Both the position numbers and the translations under genes were made by a program. A stretch of DNA of 64,000 nt from Streptomyces eurythermus (GTDB taxonomy: Bacteria; Actinomycetota; Actinomycetes; Streptomycetales; Streptomycetaceae), in assembly GCF_014649115.1 (NCBI RefSeq), contig NZ_BMSK01000032.1:1-64000 (forward strand), written 5' to 3'. The notes under the pieces were generated by a model. The model ran no database searches and had not been told where the DNA came from. It saw only the letters and a list, made by a program, of their open reading frames with translations. Position 1 is the first letter of the stretch, and each line of letters starts with the position of its first letter. Positions 57,683 through 64,000 of the stretch are shown here, one piece after another.

Positions 57683-58933
57683 ATGACCGAGACCCAGGGG
57701 AGCAATCCGTCGCGCCGGGCGCTGATCGGCTGGGGCGGTGCCGGGCTCGCGCTCGGGGCCGCCGTGGCCGGCGGGGCCGTGGCGGTGGCCCAGTCGGGCG
57801 AGGACGCGGACCCGGTGGCGGACGGGATGGGCGGCGCGGTGGAGTTCCACGGCGCCCACCAGGCCGGTATCGCCACCCCGGTGCAGGACCGGCTGCACTT
57901 CGCCGCGTTCGACGTGAAGACCGACGACCGCGAGGCGTTCGTCCAGCTGCTCAAGGACTGGACCGAGGCGGCCCGCCGGATGACCGCCGGCAAGCCGGTC
58001 GGCGAGGGCGCCTACGGCGGGCTCGCCGAGGCCCCGCCGGACGACACCGGCGAGGCGCTCGGCCTCAAGCCGTCCCGGCTGACGCTGACCATCGGCTTCG
58101 GGCCGTCGCTGTTCGACAAGTTCGGCCTGAAGGGCCAGCGGCCCGCCGCCCTGGTCGACCTGCCCAAGTTCCCCGGCGACAACCTGGAGCGCTCCCGCAC
58201 CGGCGGTGACCTGTGCGTCCAGGCGTGCGCCGACGACCCGCAGGTGGCCGTGCACGCCATCCGCAACCTCGCCCGCATCGGCTTCGGCAAGGTGGCCGTG
58301 CGCTGGTCCCAGCTCGGCTTCGGCAAGACCTCCTCGACCACCCCGGGCGCGCAGACCCCGCGCAACCTCTTCGGCTTCAAGGACGGCACCCGCAACATCG
58401 CGGGCACCGAGACCGGCCGGCTGGACGAGCACGTCTGGGTCGGCGCCGGGGACGGCCCGGCCTGGATGACCGGGGGGTCGTACCTGGTCGCCCGGCGGAT
58501 CCGGATGAACATCGAGACCTGGGACCGCACCTCGCTCCAGGAGCAGGAGGACGTCTTCGGCCGGGACAAGCGCGAGGGCGCCCCGGTCGGCAAGGCCAAG
58601 GAGCACGACGAGCCGTTCCTGAAGGCGATGAAGCCGGACGCGCACGTCCGGCTCGCGCACCCCGACTCCAACGGCGGGATCACCATCCTGCGCCGGGGCT
58701 ACTCCTTCACCGACGGCACCGACGGCCTCGGCCGGCTCGACGCGGGCCTGTTCTTCCTCGCCTACCAGCGGGACGTGCGCAAGGGCTTCATCCCGCTCCA
58801 GCGCAAGCTGGCCGCGCACGACGCGCTCAACGAGTACATCCAGCACGTGGGTTCGGCGGTCTTCGCCGTCCCGCCCGGCGTCCGGGACTCCGGCGACTGG
58901 TGGGGCCGGACGCTGTTCTCGAAGGAGGCGTAG
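57683..58933 (+). CDS. efeB: EfeB, Tat-exported dye-decolourising peroxidase (deferrochelatase)
   Basis: The 416-residue protein has a twin-arginine signal (SRRALIGWGGAGLALG) and the DyP catalytic motif GFKDGTRN (about 231-238), plus the proximal-histidine region DAHVRLAHP. It uses peroxide to oxidise ferrous iron or release iron from haem outside the cell. Its stop is three bases before efeU. Confidence 0.94.
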   Translation: MTETQGSNPSRRALIGWGGAGLALGAAVAGGAVAVAQSGEDADPVADGMGGAVEFHGAHQAGIATPVQDRLHFAAFDVKTDDREAFVQLLKDWTEAARRMTAGKPVGEGAYGGLAEAPPDDTGEALGLKPSRLTLTIGFGPSLFDKFGLKGQRPAALVDLPKFPGDNLERSRTGGDLCVQACADDPQVAVHAIRNLARIGFGKVAVRWSQLGFGKTSSTTPGAQTPRNLFGFKDGTRNIAGTETGRLDEHVWVGAGDGPAWMTGGSYLVARRIRMNIETWDRTSLQEQEDVFGRDKREGAPVGKAKEHDEPFLKAMKPDAHVRLAHPDSNGGITILRRGYSFTDGTDGLGRLDAGLFFLAYQRDVRKGFIPLQRKLAAHDALNEYIQHVGSAVFAVPPGVRDSGDWWGRTLFSKEA

Positions 58934-58936
58934 CCC

Positions 58937-59809
58937 GTGTTCTCCAACTACCTGATCGGCCTGCGCGAGGGACTGGAGGCGTCGCTCGTCGTCTGCATCC
59001 TGATCGCCTACCTGGTCAAGACCGGCCGCCGGGACGCCGTCAAGCCCATCTGGGCCGGCATCGGTGTCGCCATCGCCATCGCCATGGGCTTCGGCTGCGC
59101 CCTGGAGTTCGGCTCGCAGGAGCTGACCTTCCAGGCGCAGGAGGCGCTCGGCGGATCCCTGTCGATCATCGCCGTCGGCCTGGTGACGTGGATGGTGTTC
59201 TGGATGCGGCGCACCGCCCGGAACCTGAGGTCGGAGCTGCACGGCAAGCTGGACGCGGCCCTCAAGCTCGGCACCGGCGCGCTGGTCGCCACCGCGTTCC
59301 TCGCCGTGGGCCGGGAGGGCCTGGAGACCGCGCTGTTCGTGTGGGCGTCGGTGCACGCGGCCTCCGACGGCACCCCGCGCCCGCTGGTCGGGGTCGCCCT
59401 GGGCCTGGCCACGGCGGTGCTCCTGGGCTGGCTGTTCTACCGGGGCGCGCTGAAGATCAACCTGGCGAAGTTCTTCACCTGGACCGGCGGCATGCTGGTC
59501 GTGGTCGCGGCGGGCGTGCTGGCGTACGGCTTCCACGACCTCCAGGAGGCCGACTGGGTGCCGGGCCTGAACGACCTGGCGTTCGACATCAGCGGTGCCA
59601 TCCCGCCGGACAGCTGGTACGGCACGCTGCTGAAGGGCGTGTTCAACTTCCAGCCGGATCCGACGGTCGTCCAGATCACGGTGTGGGCGCTGTATCTGGT
59701 CCCGGTGCTCGGGCTGTTCCTCTCCCCGGTAGGGTTCGCCTCCGGAAAGGGGAAGGTGAAGGAGCCCGATGAGCAGGGAACGCAGCCCTCGGCGGCCTCG
59801 CAGGCGTGA
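58937..59809 (+). CDS. efeU: EfeU, FTR1-type iron permease
   Basis: The 290-residue, seven-helix protein has two iron-channel motifs: REGLE at 10-14 (LIGLREGLEASL) and again in GREGLETALF. It starts with GTG three bases after efeB and imports ferric iron in concert with EfeO and EfeB. Its 3' end overlaps the next gene by 41 bp in a different frame. Confidence 0.95.
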   Translation: MFSNYLIGLREGLEASLVVCILIAYLVKTGRRDAVKPIWAGIGVAIAIAMGFGCALEFGSQELTFQAQEALGGSLSIIAVGLVTWMVFWMRRTARNLRSELHGKLDAALKLGTGALVATAFLAVGREGLETALFVWASVHAASDGTPRPLVGVALGLATAVLLGWLFYRGALKINLAKFFTWTGGMLVVVAAGVLAYGFHDLQEADWVPGLNDLAFDISGAIPPDSWYGTLLKGVFNFQPDPTVVQITVWALYLVPVLGLFLSPVGFASGKGKVKEPDEQGTQPSAASQA

Positions 59810-60761
59810 CCGGAACGCACTCATAGCGGCCGCGCTGACCGCTTTGTCGCTGACGGCGAGCGGATGCGTGGTGGTGCACGGGGAGCGCGAGGTGCTCCCC
59901 GCCACCACCCGCGCCGAGGCCGTCAAGGCCGTCGCCGCGTTCACGGACGCGTACAACAAGGCCGACAAGGCCTACGACAGCTCCGTGGACGCGCCCTATG
60001 TCACCGGCGCCCTCGCCGACATCGACTCCGCCCGGCTGAAGGCGGGGCACGTCAACAGCCCCTCCGGCAACCCGGCCCACACCCCGCTGATCCTGACGGA
60101 TGTGAGGATCACGATCGTCAAGAAGGCCGGCTGGCCCCGCTGGTTCGTCGCCGACGCCCGGGGCAACAAGGGCGGCGACGCCCGGTGGGTGCTCGTGTTC
60201 ACCCGGGGCGACCTCGGCGAGCGGTGGCGGGTGGCCTATCTGACCCTCATGGCGCCCGGGGCCGTACCGGAGTTCAAGAAGGACGCGGACGGCCGGGCCG
60301 AGGCCGTGCCCGCCGACACCACGCGACTGGCCGTCCGCCCCGACGAGTTGAGCAAGTCGTACGCCGCCTACCTGAAGAACGGCGGGACGGCCTTCGCGGA
60401 CGGCCGCGACACCAGCGGGCTGCGCGCGGCCCGGAAGAAAGAGGCCGAGAAGCCCGGTCTGGTCCGGCAGTTCATCGACGAGCCGCTCACCCACGGCGCC
60501 TACGCGCCGCTCGCGCTGCGCACGGCGGACGGCGGGGCGCTGGTGTTCTTCACCACGCACCACTACGAGAAGCGGACCGCCGCGACCGGCGCGACCGTGC
60601 CGATCCCCAACAAGGACGTGAAGGCCCTGATCAAGGGCGAGGTGAAGCAGTCCCTGACGATGGAGTCCATCGCCAACGAGGCCGTACTCGACCCGGCCGG
60701 CAGCGGCCCGGTACGAATGCTGGGCCGGGTACAGGGACTGACGTCCGCGCAGGGCGCCTGA
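59769..60761 (+). CDS. Lipoprotein, last gene of the efe transcription unit
   Basis: The 330-residue protein has a basic start (RRPRRRDR), a hydrophobic segment and a lipobox (LTASGC), so it is exported and lipidated. The mature part has two similar helix-plus-beta halves (TRAEAVKAVAAFTDAYNKAD, then LVRQFIDEPLTHGAYAPLALRTADG). It overlaps efeU by 41 bp and is on the same strand, so it is probably co-expressed. The family (actinobacterial, uncharacterised) has no known role; iron handling is inferred only from position. Confidence 0.8.
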   Translation: MSRERSPRRPRRRDRNALIAAALTALSLTASGCVVVHGEREVLPATTRAEAVKAVAAFTDAYNKADKAYDSSVDAPYVTGALADIDSARLKAGHVNSPSGNPAHTPLILTDVRITIVKKAGWPRWFVADARGNKGGDARWVLVFTRGDLGERWRVAYLTLMAPGAVPEFKKDADGRAEAVPADTTRLAVRPDELSKSYAAYLKNGGTAFADGRDTSGLRAARKKEAEKPGLVRQFIDEPLTHGAYAPLALRTADGGALVFFTTHHYEKRTAATGATVPIPNKDVKALIKGEVKQSLTMESIANEAVLDPAGSGPVRMLGRVQGLTSAQGA

Positions 60762-61486
60762 ACCCCGCCGACCCGGGCACCGGAGACGACCTGGGCCGGT
60801 CGGTGGAGCCGGCCGACGCCGGTCAGGGGAGACCGCCGGGGCGCAGGTTGGTGGAGACCGCCAGGGCACAGGTTTGGTGGAGACCGCCAGGGCACAGGTC
60901 AGTGGTTACGGCCGGGGCGCCGGTTGGTGGAGTCGCCCGGGCGGCCTGGGACGATCGGCCAAGTCGGCCGGGGCCCACCGGTCGAGACGGCCGGAAGGCC
61001 GGTCGGCGTAGACGGCCCGGGGTCGGTTGGCGGCGACAGCCCGGGGTCGGTTGGCGGCGACCCCTGGAAGTCGGTTGGCGGCGACAGCCAGGGGGCCGGG
61101 CGACGGAGACGGCCGAGGGGCCGGACGACGGCGACAGCCAGGGCCCGTCGGACAAGACGGCCGGGAAGCCAGTCAACGGTGACGGCCAGGAGCCGATCGG
61201 TGGAGACGGCCGGGAAGCCAGTCGACGGCGACGCCCAGGGCCCATCGGACAAGACGGCCCGGAGACCAGTCAACGGCGACAGCCAGAAGCCGATCGATGG
61301 AGACGGCCGGGAGACCGGCCGACGGCGACAGCCAGGGCCCATCGGACAAGACGGCCGCGAGGCCAGTCAACGGCGACAGCCAGAAGCCGATCGATGGAGA
61401 CGGCCCGGAGGCCAGTCGACGGCAGCAGCAGAGAGACCGGCCGACGGCGACAGCCGAGACCCGTCGGTCGAGATGGCCGGGAGGCC
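60762..61486. other. 725-bp gene-free interval dominated by tandem repeats
   Basis: It begins with diverged GGTGGAGACCGCCAGGGCAC units (60820-60900), continues with GGCGGCGACAGCC units about 20-27 bp long (61015-61135), and then a 97-bp array. No coding frame is convincing, since the 97-bp period would force a frame change at each copy. Confidence 0.75.
61138..61428 (+). repeat. 97-bp tandem array, three units
   Basis: Units start at 61138, 61235 and 61332 with CCAGGGCCC-x-TCGGACAAG and contain GCCAGTCAACGG-type and GCCGATCG-x-TGGAGAC blocks. They differ at only a few positions, and each unit itself contains two related half-units. Confidence 0.88.
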
Positions 61487-62221
61487 TCAGTGGCGCAGGG
61501 GCCAGGCCGCGCCCGGGTGGTCGGCCTCGGCGCCGTGTCGGGCGCAGGCGTCGGTGAGCGCCTCCAGCAGGCTCAGCGGATCGGGCAGCGCGTGCTCCGG
61601 GCCGCGTACCCAGCGCACCCGCTGGTCGTCGCCGGGCAGCCGGGCGGGCGGTACGAGGACGTAGGAGCCACGGCAGTGCCAGCGCAGGCCGGGATGCTCG
61701 TCCATCGTCTCCGGATGGCAGTCCAGCTCGCAGGGCCACCACTCGTCCTCGTCCTCCGGGGTGCCCCGGGTGAGGGTGAAGAACAGCATGCGGCCGTCGT
61801 CGCTCTCGGCGACCGGACCCACCTCGATCCCGGCGCCGAGCAGCCGCTGAAGGGCCTCCCGGCCGGCCTCCAGGGGCACGTCGAGGACGTCGTGCACCAT
61901 GCCGGTGGCGGTGATGAAGTTCGCCAGCGGCTGGTGCCGGGCCCAGCGCTCGATCTGCGCGCGGTCGGTGGTGGACTGCGTCTGCCAGGCGAACGACACC
62001 GGGTGCCGGGCCGGGGTGGGACAGCCGACGCGGTCGCAGGAACAGCGGTAGCCGGGCGCGGGGTGCGCGGCGGGGGCGAGCGGCAGACCCGCGCCGGCGG
62101 CGGCGAGCAGCAGGGCCTCACGGCCACCGTCGTCGGCGGCGCCCTCCTTCGGGCGGCGTCCGCGCAGCCACTGGGAGAGTTTGCCCTGCCGGCCGGACCG
62201 GCCGCCGAACGTCCCGCTCAT
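61487..62221 (-). CDS. Bifunctional primase/polymerase (Prim-Pol) N-domain-like protein
   Basis: The 244-residue protein has the pattern of the actinobacterial Prim-Pol domain: LLLAAAGAGLPLAPAAHPAPGYRCSCDRVGCPTPARHP with three cysteines and a histidine, then ARHQPLANFITATG and RMLFFTLTRG, and a C-terminal WHCRGSYVLVPPAR. Stand-alone copies are common in streptomycetes and their primase activity is unproven. It lies just upstream of the 97-bp array in the reading direction (the array follows its stop). Confidence 0.78.
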   Translation of the reverse strand: MSGTFGGRSGRQGKLSQWLRGRRPKEGAADDGGREALLLAAAGAGLPLAPAAHPAPGYRCSCDRVGCPTPARHPVSFAWQTQSTTDRAQIERWARHQPLANFITATGMVHDVLDVPLEAGREALQRLLGAGIEVGPVAESDDGRMLFFTLTRGTPEDEDEWWPCELDCHPETMDEHPGLRWHCRGSYVLVPPARLPGDDQRVRWVRGPEHALPDPLSLLEALTDACARHGAEADHPGAAWPLRH

Positions 62222-62335
62222 CTATCCCCTCGCCTCGCTGGTGTAGCGGACAGCATGCCTTATCGTCCCATCTTCGCGTGGACCGGGGGGTCGCCGCAGG
62301 CGAGTGGCCGACTGTCACCGGCAGGGGTACGGCGG

Positions 62336-62966
62336 TCAACGCGGTGCCAGGCCGTACAGCGCGTAGTCGACCAGGGTGTCCGTGTAGTCGTAGGTGATCG
62401 GGCCGGTGTGCTGGAGCCAGCGCTGGGCGAGCGGCGAGACGAACAGTTCCAGGGCGATCCGGGGATCCACGTCGGGCCGTACGTGGCCGGCGTCCCGCGC
62501 CGAGCGCAGCCGGGCGACGTACAGCTGGAGCCGCGGTTCCAGGAGCCGGGCGACGAGGACGCGACCCGAGCCGCTCGTCGACGACGCCCTCCGCGGTCAG
62601 CGCGCGCGCCGGTGCGGCGAAGCGGGGGTCGAGCAGCTCGTCCACCGTGGCGCGCAGCACCGCCTTGAGGTCGGCGGCCAGGTCGCCGGTGTCCGGGATG
62701 CCGGCCGTCTCGTGTCCGGCCCCGTCGTGTCCGGCCGGGCGGGCCGTCTGTTCGGCGAGGTCCAGGAAGGCCTCCAGCAGGACGTCCGCCTTGGAGGACC
62801 ACCAGCGGTAGATGGTCTGCTTGCCCACCCCGGCGCGGGCGGCGATGCCCTCCACCGTGGTCTTCGGGTAGCCGGCCTCCGCGACCAGGGAGAGGGCGGC
62901 GGCGTAGATCGCCCGGCGGGACTTCTCGCTGCGGCGGGTGGCGTCGGGGGCGGGCTTGCTGACCAT
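62336..62966 (-). pseudogene. TetR family regulator with a one-base frameshift
   Basis: The N-terminal half (ATRRSEKSRRAIYAAALSLVAEAGYPKTTVEGIAARAGVGKQTIYRWWSSKADVL) is a normal TetR helix-turn-helix. After about 135 residues (ALTAEGVVDERLG) the frame runs into Pro/Arg-rich nonsense. Shifting by one base near 62564 restores a typical TetR C-terminus (VLVARLLEPRLQLYVARLRS to YALYGLAPR, stop at 62336). The extra base sits in or next to a GGG run. This is either a disrupted gene or a sequencing error. Confidence 0.82.
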
Positions 62967-62997
62967 GGCACCGAACGTAACAAGCCGGGGCGGCGGG

Positions 62998-63975
62998 CTA
63001 CGACGCGGAGTCGTACGGCGGCCAGGCGTCGCCCCAGTCGGCGTCCCGGGCGGCCTTGTACAGGTCGCCGTGGCGCTTGGTGACCGTGCCGCGGCTCAGC
63101 CGCTCGTCGGCCTCGCACAGGTCGAGCAGCACCTGGCCCTTGCGGATCTGCGGGCGCCGGACCACCCGGGCGGGGGCCGGCTCGGCGGGCAGCCGGGTCG
63201 CGGCGACGTACGAGAACTTCTCGTCCTCGTACGCCAGGGAGCCGCCCTTGACCTGGCGGTGCAGGGAGGAACGGCCGACCCGGGCCGAGAAGTGGCACCA
63301 GTCGGTGCCGGGCGCGATGGGGCAGGCGGCGCTGTGCGGGCAGGGCGCGGCGATCCGGAAGCCGGCCCGGATCAGCCGGTCGCGGGCCTCGATGACGCGG
63401 GCGTAGCCGGCCGGGGTGCCGGCCTCGACGATCACGACGGTCCGGGCGGCGCGGGCGGCGGCGTCGACGAGGGCGGCGCGGTCGGACTCGGTCAGCTCGT
63501 TGAGCACGTACGACACCGTGACCAGGTCGGTGTCGTCCAGGGCGAGGTCCGCGCCGATCCGGGCGCGCTCCCAGCGGGCGTCCTTCAGGGCCGGGTGGGC
63601 GGCGGCGAGCCGGCGGCCGACGGCGAGGGCGGGTTCGGCCCAGTCCAGCACGGTGACACCGCGCTCGCCGGGCCAGGTCGTCTGGACGGCCCAGGTGGCG
63701 GCGCCGGTGCCGCCGCCGACGTCGGTGTGGCCGGCGGGGGTCCAGCCGGGGAGGGCGTCGGCGAGGGCGGCGAGGGCGGAGCGGACCGCCTCGAAAGTGG
63801 CGGGCATGCGGTAGGCGGCGTACGCGGCGACGTCGGCCCGGTCGCGGAGGATCGGCGCGTGGGTGGGGGTGTCGCCGCGGTAGTTGGCGATCAGGCGGTC
63901 CACGGCGGCGGCGACCTCCCTGGGGGGCAGGCCGTCCAGCAGGTCGGCCAGGGCCGTGCGGAGGGGGTCGTTCAC
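62998..63975 (-). CDS. Rsm22-like small-ribosomal-subunit methyltransferase
   Basis: The 325-residue protein has a SAM-binding Rossmann domain: TDVGGGTGAATWAVQ (motif I), VTVLDWAEPALAVGRRL and TDLVTVSYVLNELTE, then the Rsm22-type cysteine cluster CPHSAACPIAPGTDWCHF (four cysteines). The C-terminal ending KRHGDLYKAARDADWGDAWP is family-like. Rsm22 proteins are needed for mitochondrial small-subunit assembly; bacterial homologues are assumed to act on ribosomes. The start at 63975 gives the expected length. Confidence 0.88.
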   Translation of the reverse strand: MNDPLRTALADLLDGLPPREVAAAVDRLIANYRGDTPTHAPILRDRADVAAYAAYRMPATFEAVRSALAALADALPGWTPAGHTDVGGGTGAATWAVQTTWPGERGVTVLDWAEPALAVGRRLAAAHPALKDARWERARIGADLALDDTDLVTVSYVLNELTESDRAALVDAAARAARTVVIVEAGTPAGYARVIEARDRLIRAGFRIAAPCPHSAACPIAPGTDWCHFSARVGRSSLHRQVKGGSLAYEDEKFSYVAATRLPAEPAPARVVRRPQIRKGQVLLDLCEADERLSRGTVTKRHGDLYKAARDADWGDAWPPYDSAS

Positions 63976-64000
63976 CCGGCGATTCTATGGCGCCCGGCCT

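Noticed and set aside
60924..61664. Rightward 246-codon open frame over the 97-bp array
   Set aside because: The repeat period is not a multiple of three, so the peptide changes frame in each copy and ends antisense to the Prim-Pol-like gene.
62260..62802. Separate gene in the alternative frame of the broken TetR gene
   Set aside because: Its peptide is unlike TetR and overlaps the disrupted gene; the third frame, not this one, restores the TetR C-terminus.

Overview
The window is high-GC DNA with Streptomyces traits: strong third-position GC bias, frequent GTG starts, GTGA/ATGA stop-start overlaps, rare TTA codons, and typical families such as AfsR/SARP, DUF397-XRE, DUF5753, DUF6578, NsrR and EfeUOB. 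Its conserved loci (glnA2-type ligase, panB, map, efeOBU, an F420-NADP reductase) are chromosomal core genes, and accessory loci lie between them. No rRNA, CRISPR array, prophage, transposase or convincing tRNA was seen.

Layout. 0-11.3 kb: a 90-bp tandem repeat, a DUF72 protein, a secreted phosphoesterase, an MFS exporter overlapping a TolB-like beta-propeller protein, an Orn/Lys/Arg decarboxylase, a large membrane-inserted (KAP-like) P-loop NTPase, and a GlnA2-type gamma-glutamyl ligase. 11.5-16.1 kb: a MerR regulator, a TTA-containing small gene, and a leftward set (deaminase, DsbA/FrnE-like thiol protein, two paired SMR transporters) divergent from a MarR regulator. 16.2-21.9 kb: a palindrome-rich control region and a seven-gene cluster (adenylation enzyme with three TTA codons, carrier protein, EctC-like cupin, carrier-type acyl dehydrogenase, transglutaminase-like protein, cysteine-depleted maleate isomerase/Asp-Glu racemase relative, small unknown), closed by a strong terminator. 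This is the best candidate for an undescribed biosynthetic system. 21.9-24.4 kb: flavohaemoglobin behind an NsrR-type operator, with nsrR nearby.

24.4-34 kb: a DUF3105/DUF305 pair, a sedolisin protease, a toxin-antitoxin-like pair, a DUF397/XRE/ATPase locus, and a 2.4-kb cassette bounded by inverted palindromic repeats that holds a Nudix hydrolase, a possible structured RNA and a nucleotidyltransferase. 33.7-40 kb: two MFS exporters, an endonuclease/exonuclease-family membrane protein, a TetR regulator and panB. 40-42.7 kb: three membrane/zinc-ribbon genes, two of which share a 25-residue motif at the C-terminus of one product and the N-terminus of the next, as in paired signalling or immunity proteins.

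42.8-64 kb: a DrrAB-type ABC exporter next to an AfsR-type regulator, two minisatellite arrays, a DUF6578 protein, an M50 protease, an F420-dependent NADP reductase, an intracellular-looking sialidase with N-terminal heptad repeats, an MFS exporter, methionine aminopeptidase, a PhzF-like protein, the efeOBU iron-uptake operon behind a DmdR/IdeR-type box, a 97-bp tandem array, a Prim-Pol-like protein, a frameshifted tetR gene and an Rsm22-like methyltransferase. Assignments rest on reading motifs and gene order; no database search was run.
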